A program made the translations under genes and the position numbers. Below are positions 50,060 through 59,723 of a stretch of 64,000 bases of DNA, in pieces (position 1 is the first letter of the stretch; each line of letters begins with the position of its first letter). Under the pieces are notes generated by a model, which made no database searches, was not told where the DNA came from, and saw nothing but the letters and a program-made list of their open reading frames with translations. Origin of the DNA: Parasphingopyxis algicola (GTDB lineage Bacteria; Pseudomonadota; Alphaproteobacteria; Sphingomonadales; Sphingomonadaceae); assembly GCF_013378075.1 (NCBI RefSeq), contig NZ_CP051131.1, forward strand, positions 186,001-250,000. Direction: 5' to 3'.

Positions 50060-51373
50060 ATGGATAACATTCCGTTTCTCCTGCAACTCGATCCGCGCGA
50101 CATATTCTACACGATCATCGGCGTCGCGCTGCTCGGACTGACATTGCAACCGGCGCTGAGCCGATACCGGTTCGCGAATATCCCGCTCATCTACATCGCC
50201 ATCGGGGCCGGGCTGGCGCTGATCGGTCTGCCGGCACTGGATCCGCTGGACGGCGGCCTGTCCGCGCTGGTGATCGAGCATGCATCGGAGCTGATCGTCA
50301 TCATCTCGCTGGCCGGGGCCGGTCTCGCGATCGACACCAAGGAAAGCTGGCGCAACTGGCAGGCTTCGTTCCGCCTGCTGCTCGTGTCGATGCCGCTCAC
50401 CATTCTGGCCGTGTTCCTGCTCGCCTTCTATCTGGTGGGCATGCCCTGGGCGAGCGCCATGCTGTTGGCGGCTGCCCTCGCTCCGACGGATCCCGTACTG
50501 GCGCGCTCGGTTCAGGTTGGGCCACCCGGCAAGAAGGAGACGCCGATGCAGGTCGCGCTGACGGCGGAGGCGGGGCTGAACGACGGGCTGGCCTTTCCGT
50601 TCGTCTATCTCGCGATCACCGCTGCAACCCTGGGATTTGCGGGGTCGGGCTTTCCCGACTGGGGCTGGTCGTGGCTCGGCTATGATTTCTTCTACCGGGT
50701 CGTGGCCGGCTGGCTCATCGGCTATGGCTGCGGCTATGTGATATCCCGGATCGTGTTCAGCCGCTTCGGCGATGCCCGGCAAGGCGCGTGGAACTCGATC
50801 ATCGTCATCCTGGCCGCGACGCTGATCGCCTATGGCGTCGCGGAAAGTTTCGACGCGTACGGCTTTCTCTCGGTGTTCGCCTCCGCCCGCGCGGGCCGGG
50901 CCAATTCGCGCGGAACCGACGGCGAATCCTACGAGAAATATGTCCATCACGGCGCCGACCAGCTCGAGACGATCCTGCTGGCCCTGCTGCTGCTGTGGTT
51001 CGGCATGTTCGTCGGCGCCGGGGCGCTGGAAAGCATCGGCTGGGCGGAAATCGCGCTGGCGGTCCTGATCGTGCTGGTGATCCGGCCGGCCAGCGGCATG
51101 TTGTCGCTACTCGGATATTCCTGCGAAAATCTGGAACGGATCAAGGTCGCCTTTTTCGGGATACGGGGCATGGGGACGGTGTTCTACATCGCCTATGCCC
51201 AGAACCATGCCGATTTCGACGGAATCGAGAGCATATGGCGGATCGCGGCGGCCACGATATTGCTGTCGATCATACTCCACGGCTTCGCGGCCAATTTCGT
51301 CCTGGACGACGGGGAAGAGGACGAACAGCATCCCTACAAGGCGGACGATCCGGATAAAGCACCCGCATCATAG
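50060..51373 (+). CDS. CPA1-type cation:proton antiporter (NhaP-like)
   Basis: A 437-aa sodium or potassium/proton antiporter with about twelve helices. The ion-site Asp region reads LLAAALAPTDPVLARSVQVG, followed by LTAEAGLNDGLAFPFVYLAI, both typical of CPA1. GIRGMGTVFYIAYA is the conserved late helix. A polar tail (DDGEEDEQHPYKADD) is cytoplasmic. The first segment FYTIIGVALLGLTLQPALSRYRFANIPL supports the ATG at 50060. Confidence 0.92.
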   Translation: MDNIPFLLQLDPRDIFYTIIGVALLGLTLQPALSRYRFANIPLIYIAIGAGLALIGLPALDPLDGGLSALVIEHASELIVIISLAGAGLAIDTKESWRNWQASFRLLLVSMPLTILAVFLLAFYLVGMPWASAMLLAAALAPTDPVLARSVQVGPPGKKETPMQVALTAEAGLNDGLAFPFVYLAITAATLGFAGSGFPDWGWSWLGYDFFYRVVAGWLIGYGCGYVISRIVFSRFGDARQGAWNSIIVILAATLIAYGVAESFDAYGFLSVFASARAGRANSRGTDGESYEKYVHHGADQLETILLALLLLWFGMFVGAGALESIGWAEIALAVLIVLVIRPASGMLSLLGYSCENLERIKVAFFGIRGMGTVFYIAYAQNHADFDGIESIWRIAAATILLSIILHGFAANFVLDDGEEDEQHPYKADDPDKAPAS

Positions 51374-51425
51374 GATGGGTTCAGTGGCGGAAGACGGCAG
51401 TTAGACCGTTTCCCCGCTACGCACT

Positions 51426-52208
51426 CTATGTGCCGGCGTCGCTCACGGAGCGGCGAAACAGGTGCCATGTCGCGTGCCCGAGCACCGGCAGCACAACGAG
51501 AAGCCCGAGGAAGAGCGGCAGCATGGCGACAAAGAGGGCGACCGCGATGAATACCGCCCAGACCAGCAGTACGAACGTGTTCGATCGCACCGTCGCGAGG
51601 CTGACGATAATCGCGGTGATGAAGTCGACATCGCGGTCGACCAGCATCGGCAGGCTGACGACCGTGATCGAATAAAAGGCCAGCGCCATCAGCGCGCCGA
51701 CGATACCGCCGACCACCAGCATCATGATGCCCGCCCCGGTGCGGAACAGCTCGAGCGACTCCGATCCGATGCCGGACTGCGCCAGGAAGATGGCGAAAAT
51801 CCCGTGGGCGACGATCAGCCAGAACCCGAAGGCGACGAAGACGATCGCGCCCATGCTCAATATCTGGTCGTCGCCGCGCCCGCGCAGCGCCCCGAGGATC
51901 GCGCCCCAGCTCATCGGCAGGCCTGCTTCGCGGCGGCGGCTCACCTCATAGAGCCCCACGGCGACGAACGGCGCGAGAATGGGGAAACCCGCCGCGGCCG
52001 GAACCAACCATGCGATCTCGCCGCGGTTGAACAGGGCGAAATAGAGAAACATCCCGGCAATCACGAAGATCGCCGCGAAAAACAGTCCGAATGCGGGATA
52101 GGCCCTGAAATCGCGCCAGCCCGCAGCAAGTGCGGCGCGAAGGTCGCCTATCGTGAGATCGCTTGCGACCGTCGCCGGCGCTACCTGAGCTTCTTCGACC
52201 TTGACCAT
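51426..52208 (-). CDS. DUF2189 family membrane protein
   Basis: A 260-aa protein with six hydrophobic segments and a short cytoplasmic N-tail (MVKVEEAQVAPATVASDLTIGDLRAALAAGWRDFRAYP). The segments YEVSRRREAGLPMSWGAIL and DVDFITAIIVSLATVRSN are the DUF2189 pattern. The function is unknown in all bacteria. I chose ATG 52208, which has GGGAGAG 8 nt upstream, rather than 52298. Confidence 0.9.
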   Translation of the reverse strand: MVKVEEAQVAPATVASDLTIGDLRAALAAGWRDFRAYPAFGLFFAAIFVIAGMFLYFALFNRGEIAWLVPAAAGFPILAPFVAVGLYEVSRRREAGLPMSWGAILGALRGRGDDQILSMGAIVFVAFGFWLIVAHGIFAIFLAQSGIGSESLELFRTGAGIMMLVVGGIVGALMALAFYSITVVSLPMLVDRDVDFITAIIVSLATVRSNTFVLLVWAVFIAVALFVAMLPLFLGLLVVLPVLGHATWHLFRRSVSDAGT

Positions 52209-52415
52209 AACAGTCTCTCCCGTGGAAGCATCGGCGATGGTGCAACAACTCGGCCGCCGCATCAAGTTTTTGCACGAACCGGCGCGCAGGGCTGGCATTC
52301 GCCGATCGGCGGAAAAGGGGGCGGTTCGGTCCCGAGATGCTATAGGAGGCGTAAAACCGGTAATGACAGCGCGCGCGATTCGGCGATATGGTGGCGGCGC
52401 GAAGTAGGGAGATCG

Positions 52416-53261
52416 ATGATGGCGACGGCAGTGAAGGAAACGGCAACCGCATTGGACGTGGATCAGGGGTTCGATATCCCGGATCCGACACAGATCGATC
52501 GCCTCGAGGGCAAGGTATCCGACACCGAGTGGCGGCTCCGCTGCGAGCTGGCGGCCACCTACCGGCTATGCGCGATGCATGCATGGACCGATCTGGTGTT
52601 TACGCACATTTCCGTGCGCCTGCCGGACGAGGACGGCGAGGAGCGGTTCCTGATCAACCCCTATGGCGTGATGTTCGACGAGATGACGGCGTCCTCGCTG
52701 GTCAAGATCGATCTCGACGGCAATGCGAAACAGGAGACGCCCTATTTCGTCAATCCGGCGGGCTTTACCATTCACAGCGCCGTGCACAGTGCGCGCGAGG
52801 ATGCCGGATGCGTGATCCATGTCCATACGCCCTACGGGATCGCGGTGTCGGTGCAGAAGGAGGGGCTGCGCCGCTACACGCAATTCTCGATGCAGGTCTA
52901 TGACGATCTCGCCTATCACGACTATGAGGGCATCGCGCTCGACCTCGACGAACGCGAACGGCTGATCGCCGATATCGGCGAGAAGAACCTGCTGATCCTG
53001 CGCAATCACGGCACGCTGACCCTTGGCGAGAATTGCGCGATCGCGTTCCTGCGCATGTATTTCCTGGAGAATGCCTGCAAGACGCAGATCCTCGCGCAGT
53101 CTGTCGGCGGCGCCGAGCATCTGCACGAGGAAAGCGAAGAGATGGCGCATCGAGTTTTCGAGCAGGTTGCACCGGCCTTTATCAAGGGCCTGGGCGACAA
53201 TCTCGTCTGGCCCGGGCTGATCCGGAAACTCAATCGCGTGAATCCCGGTTTCGATTATTGA
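52416..53261 (+). CDS. Class II aldolase/adducin domain protein
   Basis: A 281-aa class II aldolase-fold protein. The zinc His cluster is CVIHVHTPYGIAVSV (HxH), with the third His in LILRNHGTLTLGENCAIAF. CAMHAWTDLVFTHISVRLPDEDGEE and FLINPYGVMFDEMTASSLVKID are the usual N-terminal part. It resembles sphingomonad and rhizobial adducin-like proteins of unknown substrate. ATG 52416 has GGGAG upstream; a longer reading from 51462 is an artefact. Confidence 0.9.
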   Translation: MMATAVKETATALDVDQGFDIPDPTQIDRLEGKVSDTEWRLRCELAATYRLCAMHAWTDLVFTHISVRLPDEDGEERFLINPYGVMFDEMTASSLVKIDLDGNAKQETPYFVNPAGFTIHSAVHSAREDAGCVIHVHTPYGIAVSVQKEGLRRYTQFSMQVYDDLAYHDYEGIALDLDERERLIADIGEKNLLILRNHGTLTLGENCAIAFLRMYFLENACKTQILAQSVGGAEHLHEESEEMAHRVFEQVAPAFIKGLGDNLVWPGLIRKLNRVNPGFDY

Positions 53262-53327
53262 GGCGTTCGCGGATTCGATCCTTGCTCCGGTTCGGCCGGA
53301 CAATCGGGACGTCGGGGGAGGTTTGAA

Positions 53328-54866
53328 GTGAGCGACCGGCCGGACCGGCAGGTCCGAAGCATCGTAATTGTCGGGGGAGGGACCGCGGGCTGGATGACCG
53401 CCGCGGCGTTCGCCCATAGATTTTCGGGAATGGGGGTGTCGATCACCCTGGTGGAGTCCGCGGAGATCGGAACCGTCGGCGTCGGCGAGGCGACCCTGCC
53501 GCAGATCCGGGATTTTAACCGGTCGCTGGGCATCGACGAGGCCGGGATGATGGCGCGGACCAGCGCGACCATCAAGCTCGGCATCGAGTTTTGCGACTGG
53601 GGCCGGATCGGCGACCGCTATTTCCACCCGTTCGGCGCCCATGGCGAGGCGATCGGACCGGCGGATTTCCATCATTACTGGGCGAGGCTGAACGCGGCGC
53701 GCGGGGCCGCGCCGTTCGGCGACTATTGCTATCCGATCGTGGCGGCGCAGCATAACCGGTTCGCCTTGCCGGACGACGAACCCGAATCCGGCCTGTCGGC
53801 CTATTCCTATGCCTTTCAGTTCGATGCCAGCCTGTACGGCGCGTTTCTCGCCGCCTTCGCGCAGGAGCGCGGCACGAAACGCGTGGAGGGCAAGGTGGTC
53901 TCGGTCCGGACGGATGGCGAAAGCGGGTTCATCGCGGCGATCGCGCTGGAATCCGGCGAAGAGATAGCGGGCGACCTGTTTATCGACTGTTCCGGCTTTC
54001 GCGGCCTGCTGATCGAGCAGGAGCTGGAAACGGGCTATGAGGACTGGAGCGGCTATCTGCCGTGCAACCGGGCCTGGGCGGTTCCCTGCGCCATAAAGGG
54101 TACGGTCGGCCCCTATACGCGGTCGACGGCGCGCACTGGCGGCTGGCAGTGGCGGATCCCGCTCCAGCATCGGATCGGCAACGGCCATGTCTATTGCGAC
54201 CGCTATATCGACGACCAGGACGCGCTCGACCAGCTGATGACGACCCTGGAGGGCGAACCGCTGGCCGATCCCAAGCAACTGTTCTTCAAGACCGGGAAAC
54301 GGCGCAGGTTGTGGAACCGGAATTGCGTCGCCATCGGCTTGTCGGGCGGGTTCCTCGAGCCGCTGGAATCGACGAGCATCGATCTGATCCAGAGCGGCAT
54401 CACCAATCTTCTCGAGCTGTTTCCCGAGAAGCAGTGCGCTGCCGCAGACGTTAACGAGTATAACCGGCTGATGGACCTCGAATTCGAGCGGATCCGGGAT
54501 TTCCTCATGCTGCATTATGTCGCCACCCAGCGCGACGATGCCGCGCTGTGGCGCGACATGCGCGAAATGGAATGGCCGGACAGCCTCGCCTACAAGATCG
54601 ACGCGTTTCGACGCCGGGGGATCGTGCCCGAATATGAGAGCGGCCTGTTCCAGCCGCCCAGCTGGCTGTCGGTCTTTATCGGCCAGAATATCCTGCCCCA
54701 GTCCGTCGATCCGCGGACCGAGATGATGACGGCGGACGAGATCGCGGCCGATCTCGAACGGATACATGTTTCGATCTCCGGTGCGGTCCGGAAGACGAGC
54801 GATCACCTGGCGTTTATCGACGGCTATGGCGCGTCTTTCGGCGGCTCGCGGGCGGGCGCAGCATGA
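53328..54866 (+). CDS. Flavin-dependent tryptophan-type halogenase
   Basis: A 512-aa FADH2-dependent halogenase. The FAD motif is IVIVGGGTAGWMTAAAF (G16-G21), the catalytic Lys lies in ATIKLGIEFCDWG (K83), the halogenase signature WQWRIP is at residues 273-278, and GLSGGFLEPLESTSIDLI carries the catalytic Glu region. Such enzymes chlorinate or brominate indoles and other aromatics. It begins at GTG 53328 after GGGGGAGG and overlaps the next gene by 4 nt. No flavin reductase gene is near, so FADH2 must come from elsewhere. Confidence 0.94.
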   Translation: MSDRPDRQVRSIVIVGGGTAGWMTAAAFAHRFSGMGVSITLVESAEIGTVGVGEATLPQIRDFNRSLGIDEAGMMARTSATIKLGIEFCDWGRIGDRYFHPFGAHGEAIGPADFHHYWARLNAARGAAPFGDYCYPIVAAQHNRFALPDDEPESGLSAYSYAFQFDASLYGAFLAAFAQERGTKRVEGKVVSVRTDGESGFIAAIALESGEEIAGDLFIDCSGFRGLLIEQELETGYEDWSGYLPCNRAWAVPCAIKGTVGPYTRSTARTGGWQWRIPLQHRIGNGHVYCDRYIDDQDALDQLMTTLEGEPLADPKQLFFKTGKRRRLWNRNCVAIGLSGGFLEPLESTSIDLIQSGITNLLELFPEKQCAAADVNEYNRLMDLEFERIRDFLMLHYVATQRDDAALWRDMREMEWPDSLAYKIDAFRRRGIVPEYESGLFQPPSWLSVFIGQNILPQSVDPRTEMMTADEIAADLERIHVSISGAVRKTSDHLAFIDGYGASFGGSRAGAA

Positions 54867-56359
54867 CGCAGGACCCTTCGCCGCTTTCCACCATTGCGAT
54901 GTTCGGCAAGCGCGATGAAATCTGGCCGGTCGCCGCCCTGCTGGCGAAAAACCTGCCCGGCCGCATCCGCCTGACGATTATCGAAGATCCGGGCGAACCG
55001 GCCCCGCCGGGCGCACTTACCCTGGCCTGCGACAATCCGTTTCATGAGTGCATCGGCGTGACGGTCCGCGATCTGGTCCGGCACTGCAACGGGACCTTGG
55101 GACTGGGGACGGATCATCGCGACTGGCACGGCGAGGGCGGCCGTTTCTTCGCGGCGCCGTCCGGCACCGTCCCGGCTATCAACGGCATCGCTCTGCATCA
55201 CATCATGTTGCGGGCGGCGTCGATGTACGAAGAGCCCGAAAAGCTGGCCCATCTCCTCGAGCCGTTCCGCTTTGCCGCGCGCGCGGCCTTGGCCGGAAAA
55301 TTCTCCTTCCCCACGGACGATCGCGGATCCCCGCTGACCATGCTCGGCCCAACGGTCCAGTGCGATCGCACCGCCTATGCAGCGTTCCTGAAGGACCGCT
55401 TCCCGGCGTCCGCCGCGCAGATATTCGAGGCATCGCCAGTCGGCGCCGACATCGATTCCGACGAGGGCTATATCCGCTCGGTCGGGCTGGCCGACGGACG
55501 GGCGATCACCGCGGATTTCTTCGTCGATGTTTCGGGCGCGCTGTCGGGCGTGTTGCCTGAAGAGTGCACGCCCGATGCGCAGCGGCTGACCGATATCCTG
55601 GCCTTCGACCGGGTCCTGAGTGGCCGGGGCGGAGAAGCACGGCCGGACCACAGCCATACAGTGGCCAAGGCCCTGCCGGGCGGCCTGTCGATAGCGACGC
55701 CGCTCGGCGATGGTGCCGTTTCGGAACTGCTGTTCACGTCCGGCGCCATGGACGAAGCGGTGGCGCAGCGGCTGGTCGCGTCCTCGGCGGAATCGCGTCC
55801 GTTCGAGCCCCGCATCACGGACGCACCGTGGACGGGAAATCTCGCGCGACTGGGCAGCGCAGCGGTGCGTTTCGGGCCGCACCAGTCCGCCGATATGCGG
55901 TTGCTGCACGAACAGGCGCTGCATCTCGTGCGCTGCCTGCCGGCCACCCGGCGCATGGATATCGAGGCGACCGAATTCAATCGCAAACAGGCCCGTTCGG
56001 CCGAGCAGATTCGCGACTTCCTCCTGCTGCCGCTAGTCCTGAACGGCCGGAACGATGCGCCCTGGGCCGGCATGCGCGAGGCCGCGCTTCCCGAAACCCT
56101 GGCAATCCGGCTCGAACAGTTCCGAAGCCGCGGGCGCTTCGTCACCTTCGACAATGAGCAGTTCGACCGCCAGACGTGGATTGACATGATGATCGGCTTC
56201 GGCGTCGTGCCGGAGCGGTACGACCCCGCGGCGCAGTCGATCGACATGCGCCATGTCCAACCGGTCCTGAAGCGCATGGTCGACGCTTTCACCCAGGCCA
56301 TCGATTACATGCCGGATCTGGCCCGCTATCGGCAGGATTTTGCCGAGGGAACGCTGTAA
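54863..56359 (+). CDS. Degenerate halogenase-like flavoprotein paralogue
   Basis: A 498-aa protein co-linear with halogenases in its middle and C-terminal parts (GPTVQCDRTAYAAFLKDR, FVDVSGALSGVLP, TEFNRKQARSAEQIRDFLLLP). The N-terminal GxGxxG is replaced by IAMFGKRDEIWPVAALLAKNLP, the WxWxIP motif by a non-matching GGLSIATPLGDG, and the catalytic Lys is not found at its usual place. It therefore is probably not an active halogenase alone; it may be a structural or substrate-binding partner of the upstream enzyme. Coupled by ATGA. Confidence 0.8.
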   Translation: MTQDPSPLSTIAMFGKRDEIWPVAALLAKNLPGRIRLTIIEDPGEPAPPGALTLACDNPFHECIGVTVRDLVRHCNGTLGLGTDHRDWHGEGGRFFAAPSGTVPAINGIALHHIMLRAASMYEEPEKLAHLLEPFRFAARAALAGKFSFPTDDRGSPLTMLGPTVQCDRTAYAAFLKDRFPASAAQIFEASPVGADIDSDEGYIRSVGLADGRAITADFFVDVSGALSGVLPEECTPDAQRLTDILAFDRVLSGRGGEARPDHSHTVAKALPGGLSIATPLGDGAVSELLFTSGAMDEAVAQRLVASSAESRPFEPRITDAPWTGNLARLGSAAVRFGPHQSADMRLLHEQALHLVRCLPATRRMDIEATEFNRKQARSAEQIRDFLLLPLVLNGRNDAPWAGMREAALPETLAIRLEQFRSRGRFVTFDNEQFDRQTWIDMMIGFGVVPERYDPAAQSIDMRHVQPVLKRMVDAFTQAIDYMPDLARYRQDFAEGTL

Positions 56360-56377
56360 TCGCAGCCGATTGGCCCG

Positions 56378-57031
56378 CTAAGCGTCCTGCCGCGTCACCA
56401 GCCATACCGCGATCGCGGTTGTCAGCGCCGCTGCAGTGCCGGCCGCGCCGGCCTCGAAAACCAGCGCCATGCCCTGCGGAATGGCGAGGATGTTCAGCGC
56501 CGCGGCGACGAGTCCGACGAGGATGCTGAGCGCTCCCACGACCTTGGCGGATGCCTTTTCACGGGCAAACAGCAGGAGGCCGAAGCCGATCCCGGCGAGA
56601 GCGAGCAACACCTTGGCGAGGAAATAGAACAGGAACGCGCCGCCGACGACGACCGAGAAGACGGGCGCGAGCGCTTCGCCGGCCAGTGCAGCCGGCCGGA
56701 ACATCGACAGGCCGATGCCGACCTGGATGACGTTGAACACGCCCGAAAACAGCAATGCGGCCCAGGCCGCCGGCGCCGGCGCGCCGCGGACCATTGCGAC
56801 GAGCGCGGCGACCGCGATGACGGCGAAAGCCGCCAGCTCGATCGTCCAGACGGTGGCGATCTCCGCCCAGCGCTCGGTGAAATAGCGGGCGACATCGGCA
56901 TTGGTGACGCCGACATTCGGATCGGCTGCTTGGGGGCCGCCCAGCATCATCATATAGGCGATCTGCGTAATGACGGTGAGGATCAGCGCGGCGGCAATCA
57001 GAATGCCTGTGCGGCGGGTGGTCGTATCCAT
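56378..57031 (-). CDS. Small multi-pass membrane protein
   Basis: A 217-aa protein with about six hydrophobic segments (GILIAAALILTVITQIAYMMM first, TAIAVWLVTRQDA last). It may belong with DUF4386-type proteins by topology and by VFEAG near the end, but I cannot confirm this. It lies convergent with the halogenase pair (18 bp) and is probably transcribed from its own promoter in the gap at 57032-57168, which holds no gene. Confidence 0.72.
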   Translation of the reverse strand: MDTTTRRTGILIAAALILTVITQIAYMMMLGGPQAADPNVGVTNADVARYFTERWAEIATVWTIELAAFAVIAVAALVAMVRGAPAPAAWAALLFSGVFNVIQVGIGLSMFRPAALAGEALAPVFSVVVGGAFLFYFLAKVLLALAGIGFGLLLFAREKASAKVVGALSILVGLVAAALNILAIPQGMALVFEAGAAGTAAALTTAIAVWLVTRQDA

Positions 57032-57168
57032 CGAAATGCCCCTTGTTCGGAAAAAGATGATGCCTGAGCTTCGGCGCCGGAGGCCGGGAGGTTACGATCT
57101 ATTGCACAATCGCCGCTCGACCGACAGGCTGGCTCCGCTTGCGAGCCGCGGATCGCTGGCAGTCTTCG

Positions 57169-58173
57169 TCAAAATACCGCATGGTCGCCGCGGTCGACCG
57201 AGGCCTCGCCGGCGATCAGGCGCGCGTAGAAATCGAACAGCGTTTCGGAGCCGGTCGAGGGGGTGGCCGCCGCATCATAGCGGCCGGTGTCCGGATTCAG
57301 CACCAGCATCGACTCGGTAGCATAATAGCGGCCGATGCGCGCCAGCTCGGCCTTGTCCGCCGCCGCCGGGACGATCCTGCCGATCGCGCCCAGCGTGCCG
57401 ATGATCGCGTCGAGCAGCCGGACCGGCACATGGGTGAAGCGGGGTTCGCGGCCGAGCAGGGCGAAGAGATGCTCGGCCTGGTCTTTCGGCGTGATCGCCT
57501 CGCCCGGCCCGCCGATCGGCAATATCCGGTTATGACGGGTTGCATCGTCGAGACAATCGGCAAGATAGTCGGCGAGATCGGCATCGCCGATCGGCTTGCA
57601 GGCGGTGAGCGTGCCGTCGCCGAACAGCAGGAAGGATTTGCCCTGTCTGACCCGGTCCACCTGGCCCGACAGCGACTTGAAAAAGGCGGTCGGCCGGACG
57701 ATCGAATAGGCGAGGCCCGAGGCCATCAGCCGCCGTTCGAAGGCCAGCTTGGCCTGCTGAAAGGCAAGCAGCGGCTTTTGCACACACAATGCCGAGAGCA
57801 GCACCATATGCCGAACACCGGCCGCCTCGGCGGCGGAAAGCGCGGTCATATGGGCGTCATGGTCGATCGCCCATGCATCCCGCGGCGCGCCGGTGCGCGA
57901 CGCCATGCAGGAGACAAGCGCATCGAACCGTTCGCCGCGAAAACCCTGATTGGCGAGGGATTCCGCGTCGGTGACATCTCCATATCGCAGCTCGGCGCCG
58001 TGCAGCGGTCTCGCGATGTCGTCGGGCGCCAGCCGGCCGCCGCTCGCGGCACGGCGCCGGACGAAGCAGACGACTTCATGACCGCGCCGCAGGAGCGCTT
58101 GGACCGTCGGCCGGCCGATCGTGCCCGTGGCGCCGAGGACGAAGATCCGCTGCGTTGTCACGGGTTCTTGCAC
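57169..58173 (-). CDS. bciA: Divinyl (bacterio)chlorophyllide a 8-vinyl reductase-like (BciA)
   Basis: A 334-aa short-chain-type (extended SDR) reductase. The NADPH site is RIFVLGATGTIGRPTVQALL, and the diagnostic run is VLLSALCVQKPLLAFQQAKLAFERRLMASGLAYSIVRPTAFFKSLSGQ, then FGDGTLTACKPIGDADLADY and NRILPIGGPGEAITPKDQAEHLFALLGR. These match BciA, which reduces the 8-vinyl group in (bacterio)chlorophyll synthesis. No bch, crt or puf gene is in the window, so whether the host is phototrophic cannot be judged here. Confidence 0.85.
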   Translation of the reverse strand: MQEPVTTQRIFVLGATGTIGRPTVQALLRRGHEVVCFVRRRAASGGRLAPDDIARPLHGAELRYGDVTDAESLANQGFRGERFDALVSCMASRTGAPRDAWAIDHDAHMTALSAAEAAGVRHMVLLSALCVQKPLLAFQQAKLAFERRLMASGLAYSIVRPTAFFKSLSGQVDRVRQGKSFLLFGDGTLTACKPIGDADLADYLADCLDDATRHNRILPIGGPGEAITPKDQAEHLFALLGREPRFTHVPVRLLDAIIGTLGAIGRIVPAAADKAELARIGRYYATESMLVLNPDTGRYDAAATPSTGSETLFDFYARLIAGEASVDRGDHAVF

Positions 58174-58309
58174 CGCATCATTGTCAGCGGGATTTCGGAG
58201 CCCCGTATCGCCTCCAATTGAAATCCTCCGTCCGTTGGAGCAAGGATAGTGTCACGTTTCCCGAGACTTGCTGATAACTAGCGGTCGGGCGCGCGATGAG
58301 GGGCGTCAT

Positions 58310-59050
58310 ATGACAGATTCTTGCCTGGTTCATAAGCTCGATATTTTTCTCCAGCTCACCGATCGTGAAAAGGGCGCGCTTACCGAACTTGAAAAATCGC
58401 CCAGGGATTATGCAGCCGGCGAAACGATTATCGAGGAAGGCGACGACGCGGATACGCTCTACATTGTACAGCACGGTTGGCTATATTCGAGCAATATGCT
58501 CGCGGACGGCAGCCGGCAGATCCTGCTGCTCCACTATCCCGGCGACATATTGGGGACCGCCAGCATCGCGTTCGACGAGGCGGGTTCGAGCGTCGTTGCC
58601 GGCGAACCTGCGACATTGTGCCGCTTTCCGAAAAACGCGCTGGGCCGACTGTTCGACGCGCATCCCAGGCTCGCGGCGCTGGTCTACGCACTGGGTATGC
58701 TCGAGAATGTGACGCTCTCCGACCGGCTGAAAGTGCTGGGCAGCTCTCCCGGGAAGGGAAGGCTGGCGGGCTTCCTCATGGAGATCGTCAGTCGGATCCG
58801 GGCGACGCGAGACGAAATGATCACCCATCTGGACATGACCTTGACCCAGGCCGACATCGGCGATGCCATTGGCCTCAACAAGATTCACGTCAACCGGCTG
58901 CTCCGCGAGCTCGAGCAGGAAGATTTCGCAATCCGGCGCGATGGCAGGCGGATCGAGATCCTCCGCGAAGACTTTCTGTGCGACATCTCGTCCTTTTCCG
59001 ACCGGTACAGGGAAGTCGATACGAGCTGGTTCCCGCCGCCGCAGAGTTAG
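58310..59050 (+). CDS. Crp/Fnr family transcriptional regulator
   Basis: A 246-aa regulator: cyclic-nucleotide-like sensor domain (ETIIEEGDDADTLYIVQHGWLYSSNMLADGSRQILLLHYPGDILG) and a C-terminal winged helix (MTLTQADIGDAIGLNKIHVNRLLRELEQEDF). It has a Cys near the N-terminus (DSCLVHKL) but not the Cys cluster of FNR. The divergent neighbour is bciA (136 bp between starts), which it may control. I chose ATG 58310. Confidence 0.9.
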   Translation: MTDSCLVHKLDIFLQLTDREKGALTELEKSPRDYAAGETIIEEGDDADTLYIVQHGWLYSSNMLADGSRQILLLHYPGDILGTASIAFDEAGSSVVAGEPATLCRFPKNALGRLFDAHPRLAALVYALGMLENVTLSDRLKVLGSSPGKGRLAGFLMEIVSRIRATRDEMITHLDMTLTQADIGDAIGLNKIHVNRLLRELEQEDFAIRRDGRRIEILREDFLCDISSFSDRYREVDTSWFPPPQS

Positions 59051-59535
59051 GACGACGCGGAAGCGGTTTGTGCGGCCGGATCCTCGCTGAGGTCGGTCAA
59101 CGCGATTTTCTTCGCGCGGTCATAGCGATCGATCATGGATGCCCGATCGGCGGAACCGAAAAATTCCTGGACGGCGGGGACCATCTCGGCCTCTTCGTCG
59201 TCGATATGCCCGCAGACGATCTCTTCCAGCAACCGCGCATCATGATCCCAGTCTTCGGCCGGTTCTTCCCCGGCTTCCGAGAGCCTGGTCAGTAGCTCGG
59301 TCGCCACATTGTGCTCGGCGTGGCCGATATGGGCGAGATCGTTCCACTGCGGCATCCGGCCTTCCAGCGCGTTGTAGACCACCATCTCCTCGGCGACGCT
59401 ATGGGCATAGTAGAGCCGTTTGAAATGCGACAGCGAGCGCCGGCGCGCCACATCGGACGCGCCTTCCTCGTTCATCACGGCCAGGAATTGCTTGAGGGTC
59501 CGGTGATCACCGTTGAGGCGGTCGATTATGTCCAT
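59047..59535 (-). CDS. Hemerythrin domain protein
   Basis: A 162-aa four-helix di-iron protein. Ligand patterns are GDHRTLKQFL, HSVAEEMVVYNAL (HxxxE), HIGHAEHNVATELL and HIDDEEAEMV. Such proteins bind O2, NO or H2O2, or repair Fe-S centres. The extension upstream of ATG 59535 is rejected since it has no homology. It ends convergently with the Crp/Fnr gene by 4 nt. Confidence 0.9.
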   Translation of the reverse strand: MDIIDRLNGDHRTLKQFLAVMNEEGASDVARRRSLSHFKRLYYAHSVAEEMVVYNALEGRMPQWNDLAHIGHAEHNVATELLTRLSEAGEEPAEDWDHDARLLEEIVCGHIDDEEAEMVPAVQEFFGSADRASMIDRYDRAKKIALTDLSEDPAAQTASASS

Positions 59536-59723
59536 CGGCGTTACTCCGTTCGAATATACGCGCTGCCGCCGTCTTGAAGCCGGTCTGCCCGAGAAGTCCG
59601 TGCAGCCCGGCGACGTTACATGAGCGAAATCAAGCGCGAATAAGCAAAAGCTAATGCCGCCCGGATTTTGCACGCCCAAGGTGCGAATCGCCGCAGCCAG
59701 CGGCGACAAAAAGGAGACGGATT

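Noticed and set aside
52566-54806. A 746-codon minus-strand frame opposite the aldolase and halogenase
   Set aside because: Both genes on the plus strand have intact catalytic motifs; the antisense frame has none.
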